A stretch of DNA of 64,000 bases from Aristolochia californica (Eukaryota > Streptophyta > Magnoliopsida > Piperales > Aristolochiaceae): assembly GCA_029961685.1 (NCBI GenBank), contig JARWKL010000004.1:33720114-33784113 (forward strand), given 5' to 3'. The position numbers and the translations under genes were made by a program. The notes beneath the pieces are model-generated. The model was not told the origin of the DNA. It searched no databases and saw only the letters and a list, made by a program, of their open reading frames with translations. The stretch's first letter is position 1, and each line of letters opens with the position of its first letter. This document shows, piece after piece, positions 11,547 to 22,262 of this stretch.

Positions 11547-11793
11547 TGGTACCGTTGTTGGGGAGTGATTCTAGTTGATTTTTGTGCTTCTTGTGATCCT
11601 TATTTCGTTTTTCAAAATTTAAAAAATAATCTTTATTTGTTTTTAATGTTTTATTAGAGTTTTCTTGATTATTTATGACTGTAATTCGATCTTCTAATCA
11701 AGGTGATTTGCAGTGCGATCCATAAATAGAGAGAACTTTGCACAAATTAAGGAGAGAAATTTGGATGAATTCTGAAGAGAATGATCTAGCTTG
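11547..11793 (+). pseudogene. GyA primer site and start of Athila-like gag
   Basis: TGGTACCGTTGTTGGGGAG (11547-11565) resembles the TGGCGCCGTTGCCGGGGA primer region of Athila/Tat gypsy elements. An ATG at 11675 opens a frame reading CDP, a stop, then IERTLHKLRREIW, matching the DPEIERT motif near the Athila gag start. The R3-a LTR cuts it at about 11793. Only some 40 codons remain, one of them a stop. Confidence 0.65.
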
Positions 11794-12248
11794 TCGTTGA
11801 ATTTATGAAAAATAAAAATACTTTATTGACTACATTAACTTATTATAATCAGAGTACATGAACCTCTATATATAATAGAGGAAAGTAGTAGAGTCTAATT
11901 ACAATAAAACTACCTTTGTCCTAATTAAACCCAAACTCTAACACTTAAACATAAGCCTTAGCATAATTAAATAACCCAATATAAATAGAAGATAAGCATA
12001 ACTCAAACTAGAACTCTTCTATGATGTGACCTTAAGATAAAGATGTGAGCTCGTGGTTATCTTTGTGAGTCCTTCTTGATGTTCCAACTTAAGTGATAAG
12101 GATGCCAGCTCGTGGTAATCATGGTGGGTCCTACTTCTTATTTGTTTGGGCCCATCTTGTGGCCTTCCTTGGTGGTGTGACTATCTTATAATACTCTTAG
12201 GTATGTGGGCTTTCCTTGGTCGTGTGGGTTGGATCCCATCTTCTAACA
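11794..12248 (-). repeat. R3-a 3' LTR
   Basis: R3-family LTR of about 455 bp in minus orientation. On the plus strand it runs from TTGAATTTATG to CCCATCTTCTAACA, then CTCCCCCTCAAGCTGG (the complement of the polypurine tract). It matches both LTRs of complete R3-b (39278-39710 and 41558-41991). Its U3 carries GGGCCC and GGCCCA-type motifs. Confidence 0.8.
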
Positions 12249-12316
12249 CTCCCCCTCAAGCTGGTGGTGAGAGAACATCATGAACTCCCAACTTGTTGTA
12301 AATGATGTATAAAATC

Positions 12317-12643
12317 TGTTGTGCACGCAATAACAATATTAAGAGTCTAATTAATTGTTTTTCATTAATTTACTCTATTTTATTTCAATTAAAGAATTAA
12401 TAGGCCACAAGGGCAATATTTTATCTTAAACCTTGTAAGGGTGAACCCTATTTAAGGGGTAAGAGTATTGAGAAGAGGAAATCATTGATTTAGCGTCAAC
12501 AAGGGTTTTGAGTTCTCCTCAACGAGCTCAGGGTGTGTGTTCTCCTCAAAGAACCTAGGGTTTTCAAGCTTCCCTTCGGCTCAATTTTTGTCTTTCTCTT
12601 CTTCCTCTCTACAAATCGCTGTGTTTGATCCATGATCATAACA
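12317..12643 (+). repeat. Element A 5' LTR
   Basis: 327-bp LTR, TGTTGTGCACGCAATAAC to GATCATAACA. It contains a TATTTAAGGGG promoter-like motif near 12450. It is shorter than the 3' LTR because it lacks the tandem GGGGCATTTTTGTAATATTTTATCTATA units. Confidence 0.92.
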
Positions 12644-12646
12644 ACT

Positions 12647-12661
12647 GGTATCAGATCGGGA
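12647..12661 (+). other. Element A primer-binding site
   Basis: TGGTATCAGATCGGG begins three bases after the LTR. Its first ten bases match the initiator-Met tRNA primer site, and it diverges afterwards. Confidence 0.8.
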
Positions 12662-13560
12662 ACACAATGAGCGATTCTTAGTCCCAAGGAAAATAGATTG
12701 CTATGTTTGATCTATTGGAAGAAATACGTGCAGGACTTATAATATGGGAAGAAGCCTTGTAGGATGGAATGCGTAACACTTCTATTAAAATTTAGAGGCA
12801 TCTTGCTTCCGCAGAAAAGAAGGTCATACGACTTAAAATCTCTGGGCACAAAATATTCACACAACGCAGGGCAACACATGGTGTCTCGGACCGGAAGCAA
12901 GGTCAAGGGCCATAAAAATTAACAATTTCCGCGCAGGGAAATCCAGAGCTGAAGTCCAGCAAAGAGACCTTGCAAATCCGAAGTCGGACTCTCATACAAC
13001 AAATCCAAAAACCGGACTCAGAAATTCTGAAATCTGACTGCGAGGACCCAAATTTTTGAAAATCGGAGGGGTATTCCACTACCCTCTTCTCATGGGACGC
13101 CATACGTCTTCCACAGAAGACGCAACAAAATCCGAGAGACCTCTATCTCAAAAAATCTCCAAGCCGACAAGCCCCAAAGGGGTGCTGTTCGTCGTTGGAA
13201 AAAGCCCAGCGGGAAACCAACCGCAACGAATTTCCGTCGGGGTCCGTCATTCCGACAGCCGGCAAGGCGAGGAGAAAATGGGAGAAAGGGCGACAATAGA
13301 AAGGGGAACCACAATGGAAGACGAAATTTGGGGGTAAGCTTCTGAAACAGCATTGATTTTTAGGTCAAAACGATTATTCCATGGGGTTGATGGGGCTCCA
13401 AGGGGCTGACCAGTAGCAACGCTGCTCGAATTTTTGGCCTGGTGCTTTCTATTCCGTGAAGCAGAGAAACAAAACCACTTTGACGGAATTCCATTTTTTG
13501 TGTCTGAAATGCGAGTTGGGATTTTTTTGGGGATTCTGGGATTGATAGAAAAAATTCTAT
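12662..13560 (+). other. Element A leader
   Basis: GC-richer leader shared, with divergence, with B1 (about 20240-20470), B2 (24835-26000) and D (about 59120-59990). Shared stretches include AARGTCAYACGACYT-AAATCTCT and TGGGACGC near AGTCTTCC. Reading frames on both strands (for example 13056-13337) are not conserved between the copies, so I call it non-coding. Confidence 0.6.
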
Positions 13561-14208
13561 GGGGGATGAATGATTTTTCTAGTGATGAGAACAGCAACAG
13601 TGAGTCTCTTCTTGGTCAAATTGACAACATTGTGCTGAATTTTTTAGGTCCCATGTATGCTGCGCGCACCATGTTCGTAAAAAATTTTCAATTCGGTGGG
13701 CGTTCTAAATTTGAGAAGGTAGCCAACGTGGGAAAAACTGGAGAGAAAAGTTTTTTGGGTGTGCTGGGAATGATCTTGTCAATGAATTATATCACTTTTT
13801 ATGGGACGCATTCTATTGTTGTGGATGAACACAACAACAGAGTGTCTGCTTATGGTCATTTTTACAGTAGTAACAGTCCTTAATTTTTTGGATGATATGT
13901 ATGCTATTCGGCCATTGTTTGTCAAAATTCGTCAACCAGGTGGGAGTTCTGGTAATGAAATGTTTTCTATGGGGATGCATTATTTTTCTGTGGCTGGGTT
14001 TGATAGCAGGACGAATTGTCCACTGGCTACTGATATTACAGTACAGAAAAGGGCTCCAGTAGATAGCCGGGGTGGCACTAATCCAGAGGGGATATTTGAT
14101 GAGTACAAAAAGACTTCGCTGGGATTTTCTGGTGCTACTGGTTCTAACTTCATCATTGGAATGCTTTGCAGAGAGGTATGGTGGAAATGGCAGCTGCCCT
14201 ATTTTTGA
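13561..14208 (+). pseudogene. Family G module, duplicated in A; origin unknown
   Basis: The sequence gives SDENSNSES and VLNFLGPMYAARTMFV (13570-13680), then a second diverged copy, DEHNNRVSAYG and VLNFLDDMYAIRPLFVK (13827-13925), in another frame. C carries one copy (IDENRISASVY and VMNFLGHMYSARTLFV, 36400-36600) and D a degraded one (about 59000-59090). I do not recognise the protein. Conservation of the same residues in separate copies argues for a family component or an old capture. The stretch after 13960 (FSVAGFDSRTNCPLATDI) is also unrecognised. Confidence 0.5.
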
Positions 14209-14220
14209 ACTCAAAAAAAT

Positions 14221-14854
14221 GTGTTGCCAATGCATGATTTTATTTATATGAAATTGATGGATGCCAAGTTTAATGAAGGTGGTGAAGTGGGTCTCTTCGA
14301 GTTGCTTCACTTGATTGAACAATTAGATTATGAGAAACTTGGTTGGTTGTATAATGATGCTATTAGTGTTTTTTTGCAAGAAAGGTTGTCGTTATGCAGC
14401 TTCTGATGTTTACTTTGTTATGAGGAGAAGAGGCATGTGCAAACAGAGCATAAATGGAGCTCTTCAGTTTCTAAATTGTAAGGGTGAGGGAAGTTTAAGT
14501 GCCATGACAGCAATATTGTATGCACTTACCAGGCAAAGGTGAGCTCCACTTGCTCTTGAGCTTGTCTTGGAAGCTGCAGAAGTGGGAATGGTTTTGGATG
14601 TTGTGGTTGATGGGCTATGTAAAGAAGGATGTCTTAAAGAGGCTTTAGTTTTCTGTGAGAGGATGAGAGCCAAGGGTGTCCATCCCAATATAGTTATTTA
14701 TAATGCAGTGATTAATGGTTTGTGCCTTGAGGGACGTCGGGTGCAAGCATTTCGGTTGTTTGATTCATTAGAGAAAATTAATGTTCTTCCCTCTGTTGCT
14801 ACATATTCAACTTTGATAGATGTTGTATGTAAAAAAAGGACTCCTACAAGATGA
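14221..14854 (+). pseudogene. Captured P-class PPR protein fragment
   Basis: Pentatricopeptide repeats in three frames joined by frameshifts: LLHLIEQLDYEKLGWLYNDA, then VYFVMRRRGMCKQSINGAL, then the best part at 14567-14854 with DGLCKEGCLKEALVFCERM, VIYNAVINGLCLEGRRVQAF and VATYSTLIDVVCKK. PPR proteins bind organellar RNA in plants. This covers about five or six repeats with no start and no targeting peptide. It is in the sense direction of element A. Many PPR genes lack introns, so this piece does not itself prove RNA-level capture. Confidence 0.8.
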
Positions 14855-14877
14855 AAATGTTGGAGCTTCTGACTTAG

Positions 14878-15606
14878 ATGGAAGGATTCGGGAGAGGAAG
14901 GATTCGGGAGAGGAGACAGGAGGAAGCTGCTGGTTTTGCAGCACATGAGTTCTTCCATAAATTTTTTTGTGCTGCTACTGTGGCACTGCAGCAACCACTG
15001 CTGCCAACAGTGCCACTGCTAAAAGCAGTGCTGATAGTTCTGCAAGTAGCAGCAATGACTTATGGAGCACAATTATCTGTTATTGTGGGCACACTAGATA
15101 CTCCCCTGCAAGATGCTAATTTGAATGTAATGCTGTGGGGAATGATTTTTATGGCTGTTGAAGGGAAAAAAATTAAATTCTAGGCGGCATCTGGTCAGAG
15201 TATAAGTGCTGCAGTTTTGCGTGGGAATAAGGATGGTGCTGAGGAACATTTTCACTTATCAAGAGGGACAGCTTGTGCTTACGCTCATGGCTTCTTCCAC
15301 CAAATGAGGTCTGTTGTGCCAATGCAGAGCACAGTGCTGCCAGACAGCCAAGGCCACAGTGCTAATGTGGCAGTGCAGCAAGCATTGCTACAAGACAGTC
15401 AGCAACCAGTGCTGAAAACTGAGGCAGTGCAACAAAAATTGCTGCTCGACAGCCAGCAACCAGTGCTGAAAATAGTGGCAGTGCAGAATGAAAAAGCACA
15501 TGGGGTATGCAGCTATCCACCTTTTGTTGGGGGTAATGTAGCCTGCAGGATCTGTCTTGCATGCTCAGAGGGATTCATCCTAGTGTTGGCTGCTGGTTTG
15601 GAATAG
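14878..15606 (+). pseudogene. Q/L-repeat frame shared by A and D; function unknown
   Basis: The frame reads [19 protein letters not shown] and VALQQPLLP, then after a stop a region with two to three copies of a 17-19-residue unit (VQQALLQDSQQPVLK). D has [29 protein letters not shown] and [10 protein letters not shown] in the same order (58640-58390), and C has EEAAGFAAHGLF fused into PPR sequence (about 36110). Preservation of residues and frame in separate copies suggests a coding origin. No domain is recognised. It may be an old capture or an element-specific protein. Confidence 0.5.
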
Positions 15607-16345
15607 TGCCAATTGATATGAGAGGTGCCACAGATTTTTTGTATGCTGTCCAAATAAATTATCTGGGTAGTGTTGGGCAATTTACTGCACAAGGACTGCT
15701 TCCAAATACTGCAAACAATGCCTGTTGGGTGCCTGTTCTTAGTCAAGCAGTCCTCTCCACTGGTGCCCTGTTGAAGGATGTCGATTGTGGTATGTGAAGT
15801 CTGGACTTGGGTCATACAGACCATATTCCTCTGAGTAGAAATTTAATAGTGACCGTGGTTGCCAGGGACAAGAAGAAAAACCTCATCTCTGCCTTGTGTT
15901 GGAATTTTTGTGGAGCCATAGCAGCCATGTATGCACAGACAATGAAGGACCACTTGCTGAACTTGGGCAGCCAGCCGTAATTAGGAATCAGCTCAATCCA
16001 ATTACTCAGGTTACCGGGGACATGCTGTATTTTGCCAATGAGGCAACCGTTGGGGTAGATCACTCGAGGGTTGTTCATATCAAAGCAGAAGTTGCCAGTT
16101 TGGAGTAGGTGATGGTTCAATTTGTTGTTCGGTTGCTTATCCGCATTGGGGTATGCTACAACAAGTGATGCTAGCAATGTCGGTAAAAAAATTTGGTTCT
16201 CTGGTAGATTGCTCCAGTTTTGTTGTCTAGAGGGCTAACACAGATACCGCGGATGCTACTTGTGACTAGGTGGAGACGGCGACACGGGCAAGCAGACCCT
16301 ACCTTCGAGCTTGAGGACAAGTTCTTTCTCCCAGGTGGGGTATAA
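15607..16345 (+). other. Conserved 3' region of family G with polypurine tract
   Basis: Holds ALCWNFCGAIAAM-like coding (about 15893), GDMLYFANEAT (about 16020) and VEAEV-like residues, all found in D (57230-57400) and partly in C (34700-35450). The final 90 bp (ACCGCGGATGCTAC, then GAGCTTGAGGACAAGTTCTT and AGGTGGGGTATAA) is shared by A, B1, B2, C and D just inside the 3' LTR. The last part is the polypurine tract. The conserved block in front of it is of unknown role. Confidence 0.65.
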
Positions 16346-16751
16346 TGTTATGCAATCAATAACATTATTAAGAGTCTAATTATTTTTTTCTTTAATTTAC
16401 TTCATATTATTTCAGCTAAAGAATTAATAGGCCATAGGGGCATTTTGTAATATTTTATCTATAGGGGCATTTTTGTAATATTTTATCTATAGGGGCATTT
16501 TTGAAATATTTTATCTATAGGGGCATTTTTGAAATATTTTATCTTAAACCTTATTAGGGTGAATCCTATTTAAGGGGTAAGAGTAATGAGAAGAGGAAAG
16601 CATAAATAAGGGTTTTGAGTTCTCCTCAACTAACTCAGGGGTGTGAGTTCTCCTCAAAGAACCTTGGGTTTTCAAGCTTCCCTTCGGCTTGATTTTTGTC
16701 TTTCTCTTCTTCTGCCATACGAATCGCTGTGTTAGATCCGGGATCATAGCA
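16346..16751 (+). repeat. Element A 3' LTR
   Basis: 406-bp LTR, TGTTATGCAATCAATAAC to GGATCATAGCA. It carries about four tandem copies of a 28-29-bp unit around TAGGGGCATTTTTG (16433-16540) that account for most of its extra length over the 5' LTR. The target duplication AAATC follows directly. Confidence 0.92.
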
Positions 16752-17149
16752 AAATCTTTTTGTATAAAATGGCAGTCTTCCCATCTTCCAACACTCCCCC
16801 TCACACTGGTGCTCTCTTCCATGAGGCCTAGCTGGCCAATTCAGGGGGTATAACATAGATGTATAAGTTCCTCCATCATGGTTTCCCAACCGTGATATTT
16901 TTTTACAGGATATTAAGTTCTACTATCATGGTTTCCCAACCATGATATTTTTTTACAGGGCATGTCATGGTTTCCCAACCATGATATTTTTTTACAGGGT
17001 ATTAAGTTCCTCCGTCATGGTATCCCAACCATAATATTTTTTGATGAGGTCAAATAAATGATGATATGAGAAAGGATACCAAGGCCACCTCTTCTTCAAT
17101 AATAATTTCCACAAAGAGACATAATAGTTGTAGCTGAATATAACACAAT

Positions 17150-17538
17150 TGTTGGAAGATGAGCTCAAGCCCACGAGCTCAAAACAAGAAGCCCACACAT
17201 CAAAGGAGTGGCATATGTGTAAAATATGGTATTTTCCATAAAGATGGCATAGAAGTGTAAATATGTGTTCCTTTTATGTCTTTTGTTTATCAAGTTGTAG
17301 CCCTAAGGGCATTGTAAAACTATAAATAAAGGCATTGGCTAAGAGGTAAGGGTATTGAAGCACTCTCCTTTTTCCACAAATTCGTCCAGCCCTCATTTTT
17401 CTTTTTGACGCAACCCTCTTCTTCCTTAATCCAAACTCTCTCCTTCCACGTTCTTCTTCTTTTCTTCTCCTTCTCTCTTCTTCTTCTTCTTCTTTCTTAA
17501 TGATATAAAGTTCCTTTCATGAGATCCTAAATTCTACA
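17150..17538 (+). repeat. R1-2 5' LTR
   Basis: 389-bp LTR, TGTTGGAAGATGAGCTCAAG to AATTCTACA. The primer site TGGTATCAGAGC follows at 17539-17550. It is inserted into R3-a, whose sequence stops at 17149. It is closest to the R1-3 LTR (62957-63362). Confidence 0.88.
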
Positions 17539-18441
17539 TGGTATCAGAGCAAGGAGTTTAGGATCTCTTCATGGAGTTATTATGAAATTTGTTCAAGAAG
17601 TTGTAAAAGAACTTCAGTCATGAAGAGATAAGTTCATACTCTTCTTATTTATGTTTTTTTTGTTTCCTTTTCTTATTTACATACTCTTTTTTACTGTTTT
17701 TCTTTACTTCTTGAATTTCGAGTCACATCAAGTCAAGATAAATCTTTATATGTTGTAAAGATTTATTTTTATGACTAAATTGATGTTATAATCTTGACTC
17801 CTTGTAAATCAATTACAAGAGTGATCAAGATCATTTGTTGTTTGCATCTTATTAAAATTGATGGGTGAAATTCAATTACCTTTATGTAATTTGGATCCAT
17901 CTCATTTGAGGTAGAATTCCAGCACATGTTGTTGTATCTTCTCCTACTTAAGGTTGCTCATGGGTTTGTGTTATGTTGTTGGATGCCCATTATATGTTTG
18001 ATGAAATTCCAACAGTCATTTACCCTTTGTAGGTCCCTTTTTTTTTTTAACTTCAACAATTGAATATTTTTTTACGTTGAAGTCTCCCATGAGTTGAAGA
18101 TAAATCTCTTCCAAGTGTCTTGGTTTGTCATTAAATCTTCTCTAAATTTTTGTCTATTGCTCGTTTGTGTTGGAGTTTGGATTAAAGCCTAATCGGTTGC
18201 ATCTACTTTCTTCTCTTTGTTCTTATGAGTACAAGAGAAGTTGAGTGATGGCTGGATGTTATTATCACTTTCTAAAGGTACAATTTTTTTGATAATTTGG
18301 TGCTTTCCCTTGTTCAAGAAATTGGTTCTTGTTCTCTTTTGTTGGTGATTGATTTGGTCTACGGGTTCTTCAAATTACATAGAGTAATTGTTATTTGAAG
18401 AAGACCTTTTCCCTTGAACTCCATATTTTACTTGCCTCATC
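17539..18441 (+). other. R1-2 primer site and leader
   Basis: The primer site is at 17539-17550, followed by about 890 bp of AT-rich leader that is nearly collinear with R1-3 (63363-64000). No conserved reading frame is seen. Confidence 0.8.
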
Positions 18442-20234
18442 ATGGAGATTGGATACAATAGTAATAAGAGTGATATACTCCGTATTACTACAATTCCACT
18501 TAGAGGTCTCTCCAATTACATGAGCTGGTCACAATCGGTTCGAAGGGTTCTTATTACTCGTGACCTCTTGAGCCACGTTGTTAACTTTCCTCCTCCGATT
18601 GATGAAGAAGATGTGTCCTACCACAAGTTGGTCAAGGATGATAACATGGTGATAAGTTGGCTCATTAATATCATGGAAGAACAGGTGGCCAACAATGTGG
18701 TCCACTTGGACACCGCCAAGAACATATGGGACACTTGTGCCAAGCATTACTCAAGCACTGCTTCATTACAAAAAATATATGATGTATTACAAAACATGCT
18801 GCATACGAAACATGGAGATAATATTCACAAAATTTTGGCACGGTTTCAAGCTGTTCTTCAAGAATGGAAACTAGCTCAGCCATATTCCACTGATATTTCT
18901 GTTCAAGAACGACAAAGAGAAGCTTTGGCAGCAGCCATTTTCTTATCGAATATTAAACCATACCTTGAGGTGGCCAAAACTCAGCTTCTAAATACTTCTA
19001 CTCTTCCATCCTTTGATGATATTAGTGCTACATTACTTCGGATAATGGATCCATCCCCTCCTTCTCCTATTGATGCTCCATCGGCGATGTTCTCTGGCAA
19101 TCGGGGAACATCTTTCTCATCTCGAGGATGGGGCAGAAATATGAGAGGGAGTCGAACTATGAGAGGGGCTGAAAATAGAGGTGGTAGAACGGGTCAGAAT
19201 TCTTTTCGTAATGAGCCTCAACTTTGTACTTATTGTGGCCGTCAGAACCACCTTGTGACATCATGCTGGAAACTTCATGGCAAGCCTGATTGGGCCACAG
19301 CTAACCCAGTTTCGGTTAATGTTGAGAAAAATGAAGATAAGGCTGAATCATCATCCAGAAATGTGACTCTTACGGCTGAGGACTATGCTGCATTTCAAAA
19401 AATGAAGACCTTAATGGAATCCTCTATTCCCTCATCACACTACTATAGGCTTAGGTATGTTTTCTTCCACTTCTTCCTCTTCCTCTTGGATCATCAACTC
19501 CGGGGCCTCCGAACATCTATCAGGTAATAAACACTTGTTGCAGTCCTTATCTCCTTGTTAACCTCATAAATTCATTACTATTGCTGATGGTACCCAAACC
19601 AAGGTCCTTGGCAAAGGTTCCTCCTCTCTTACTTCATCTATTCCCCTTCAAGATGTTTTGTTTGTTCCTCAATTTCCTTTAACTTTGCTCTCGGTTAGCC
19701 AATTGACCAAACAATTAAATTGCTCTATCACCTTCTCACCATCTTCTTGTGTCTTTCAGGATCTCACTACGAAGCGGTTGATTGGTGGCGGCCATGAAAA
19801 GGGGGGTTTGTACTACTTCACTCTTCCACCATTAGTTGCATTATCGTCCACTACATCTGAGGCCCAACTTTGGCACAACCGACTTGGTCATCTGTCTACC
19901 CCTTCACTTCGTTCTTTGGTTCCATCTTTAAAAGGACTTTCTAATTTTAGTTGTGAGGTTTGTCAATTAAGTAAACTTGTCAGGAGTACATATTCTCCTT
20001 GTCTTACAACTACAAGTACTGCTCCATTTGAGCTAATACATTTTGATGTATGGGGCCCTTTATGTGTCTCAAATATTTCCCAAGTTAATATTTTGTCATT
20101 TATGTTGATGATTTTACTCGAGTGACTTGGTTATATCTATTTAAAGAGCGTTCCAAAATTCTTCCTTTGTTTAAAAAATTTCATGCTATGGTCTTGACAC
20201 AATTTGGGAAGAAAATTCAAACCCTTAGATCTGA
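18442..20234 (+). pseudogene. R1-2 copia gag-protease-integrase, truncated
   Basis: This is the best preserved R1 copy. A 361-codon gag frame (18442-19527) has UBN2-type gag (SNYMSWSQSVRRVLITRDLL, EWKLAQPYSTDISVQERQRE), an RG-rich stretch and an intact CCHC knuckle (CTYCGRQNHLVTSC). Protease follows in another frame with WIINSGASEHLSG, where the catalytic Asp of DSG is Asn. Then come DVLFVPQFPLTLLSVSQL, GAG-pre-integrase (LWHNRLGHLS) and the integrase start (FDVWGP, DDFTRVTWLYLFKE, TLRSD). It stops at about 20234, where family G sequence begins. No RT or 3' LTR remains. Confidence 0.88.
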
Positions 20235-20554
20235 TATTCCATTGAACGTTATGCAAGGGAGGAACTCGTTGCTGCAGCAAAACAGGTCACACGACCTCAA
20301 ATCTCTATCTCGGATGGGCAGAACGGCCCATGGCCAGAAAAATAAAAAATTTCGTCTCCAAAGGCGGACGCAGAAAAGCAAAAGAAATCAGTCCTCCCCT
20401 GCTCACGGCAAGCCACAGTTATGCACGCAGCCACAGTCCGTTCCGCACAGGAGGGGGAAAATTTCCCGGCCATTCCGACCGGGAAATATTTCCGAGAGTC
20501 TGTCTCGGCAAAATTCCAATCGGCGAAGCGTCCAAGGGCTGCTAGTCACCGCAG

Positions 20555-21030
20555 GAGCAGCACAAGACTCCGTCGGCGACAATTCCGCCCTGTTTGGTGA
20601 CATTCCAATGCAAGAACCGTCGACGGAATTCCAGCAGAAGATCGTCGGTGACATTTTCGTAGAAGACTGTCGACGACAATTCAGTAGAAGAACCGTCGAC
20701 AACATTCCAGCAGAACCGTCGACGACATTCCGAGAGCCCTCTGTCTCAGCAACTCTCCCAACGGCAAAGTGAAGCCCCAACGGGCTGCTCTTCACCACCG
20801 GAGAAGCAAGAGATTCCGTCGGCGACATTTCCACAGAAGACACTCGGCGACAATTCAGCATAAGACCTGTCGGCGACAATTCAGAAGAAGACCCGTCAGC
20901 GACATTCCAACAGAAGACCATCGACGAAATTTCAGTAGAAGACCGTCGGCGAAATTTTCGAAGAAGACCGTTAGCGACATTCCAGCGGAGAAGAACCCTC
21001 GGCGACATTCCAGTAGACGACCTATCGGCG
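20555..21030. repeat. Minisatellite of about 25 bp in B1
   Basis: About 15 imperfect copies of a 23-26-bp unit (consensus near CCGTCGGCGACATTCCAG plus YAGAAGA), interrupted once by non-repeat sequence at about 20728-20810. The unit is GC-rich and contains CGTCGRCGACA palindromic cores. Reading frames across it on both strands reflect the repeat and are not called as genes. Confidence 0.75.
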
Positions 21031-21333
21031 ATGCTTCCACCATTACCGGCTCCCGCCCTGTTCGGGATTTGCTACAGGAGGAAGAAGGGGTCCGATTAAA
21101 TTTTCCTAACTTAGGAAAATTTAATCGGCGCGGTCCACTGAGTCGTGCGCCGGACCGAGGTTCCTGAACCGAGTCAACCCAGGTTAACTCGGACCGGGCC
21201 GAAAAAAAAAAAATTGACGTTCGGAAGGGGGGTCATAGCTATCGCGGATGCTACTTCGGCACCGGTGGAGACGTCGGCATACCGACACTACTTCCGAGCT
21301 TGAGGACAAGCTCGTCTTCCAAGGGGGGTGTAA

Positions 21334-21762
21334 TGTTATGCACGCAATAACATTATTATTTTAGTTGTTTTATTTAATTTAATTTATTTTATTTCAGTTT
21401 TAGGCCATGGGGGTATTTTTGGAATATTTTATTTATAGGGGTATTTTTGGAATATTGTATTTATAAGGGTATTTATAGAATATTTTATTGTAAACCCTAA
21501 CAGGGTGAACCCTATTTAAGGGGTAAGAGTAATGAGAAACACAAGCATTGAAGTATTAAGAATTAGGTTAAATCTAGCGTAAAGAGACTTAAGAGTGCTC
21601 CTCAACGAGCTCTAGGGCGTCAAGCTTCCCTTTGGCTTGATCGTTCATTTTCATTCTCCATGTCTTCCTACTATCCCTACGGTAATGCGTAGAAGACCCG
21701 TAACCAGTGGCAGACCCCAGATTCTCCCAAAGAATCCTTGTGTCAGATCCGGGACCGTAACA
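21334..21762 (+). repeat. B1 3' LTR
   Basis: 429-bp family G LTR, TGTTATGCACGCAATAAC to GGGACCGTAACA, with tandem GGGGTATTTTTGGAATATT units and a TATTTAAGGGG motif. Confidence 0.85.
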
Positions 21763-22131
21763 ACTTGCCACGGGTTACGAGTCTGCCATGCAATACTGCA
21801 GGGATAATAGGAAGACATGGGGAAGACGAAGATCAATGGAGGATTAGACAATACGTGGGTTTTTGAGGAAAACCCTAACCTCGAGATCAAGAAGGTGATC
21901 TCAAGCTTGTTTACGCTAGATTTAACCTAATTCTTAATACTTCAATGCTTGTATTTCTCATTACACTTACCCCTTAAACAGGATTCACCCTGTTAGGGTT
22001 TACGATAAAATATTACAAAAATACCCCTATAAATAAAATATTCCAAAAATACTCATGTGGCCTAAAACTGAAATAAATAAAGTAGATTAAAGAAAAATAA
22101 TTAAAATAATAATGTTATTATGTGCATAACA
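21763..22131 (-). repeat. B2 3' LTR, truncated
   Basis: On the plus strand this reads TGCCACGGGTTACGAG to GTGCATAACA and matches 26059-26425. The first 48 bp or so of the plus-strand reading are missing where B1 ends. A run of 16 C (22135-22150) replaces the usual polypurine complement next to it. Confidence 0.85.
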
Positions 22132-22262
22132 TTACCCCCCCCCCCCCCCCTTGGAAGAACGAGCTTGTCTTCAAGCTCGAAAGTAGGGTCTGTAAGCCAA
22201 GGTCTCCACCTATGCACACGTAGCATCCGCGGAGCGGTGTCCTCCCTGTGGATGCCCCAACT

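Larger units (their letters stand above)
12317..16751 (+). mobile_element. Element A: complete gene-capturing LTR retrotransposon (family G)
   Basis: LTRs at 12317-12643 and 16346-16751 begin TGTTRTGCA and end GATCATARCA. The perfect 5-bp target duplication AAATC lies at 12312-12316 and 16752-16756. A primer site (TGGTATCAGAT, 12647) follows the 5' LTR, and AGGTGGGGTATAA precedes the 3' LTR. The 3.7-kb interior has no gag, protease, integrase, RT or RNase H. It carries a leader, a duplicated module, PPR coding pieces and a 3' region shared with C and D. Mobilisation must depend on another element. It is inserted in R3-a. Confidence 0.92.
12249..17149 (-). mobile_element. R3-a internal region, split by element A
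   Basis: Non-coding interior of a non-autonomous R3 element. It lies at 12249-12316 and resumes at 16752 after element A. The right part holds a second LTR-start-plus-polypurine signature (16787-16802) and three to four copies of a repeat around TCATGGTTTCCCAACC (about 16870-17040). The R1-2 LTR cuts it off at 17150, so its primer site and 5' LTR are missing. Confidence 0.7.
20235..21762 (+). mobile_element. Element B1: 5'-truncated family G copy
   Basis: Starts inside the family G leader (GGTCACACGACCTCAAATCTCT aligns with element A near 12810). It has lost the 5' LTR, then holds a GC-rich minisatellite, a conserved 3' end (ATCGCGGATGCTAC, GAGCTTGAGGACAAGCTCG, AAGGGGGGTGTAA) and a full 3' LTR at 21334-21762. 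No gag or pol and no captured gene is recognised. Its LTR end directly abuts the truncated, oppositely oriented LTR of B2, suggesting B1 inserted there. Confidence 0.75.

Noticed and set aside
14878..15183. Intact small gene
   Set aside because: Ends in family G sequence with frames that differ from D downstream; kept only as a shared pseudogene-like frame.
20330..21167. Arginine-rich and serine-rich proteins on both strands
   Set aside because: They arise from the 25-bp minisatellite. The repeat unit is not a multiple of three and no start context or homologue is apparent.
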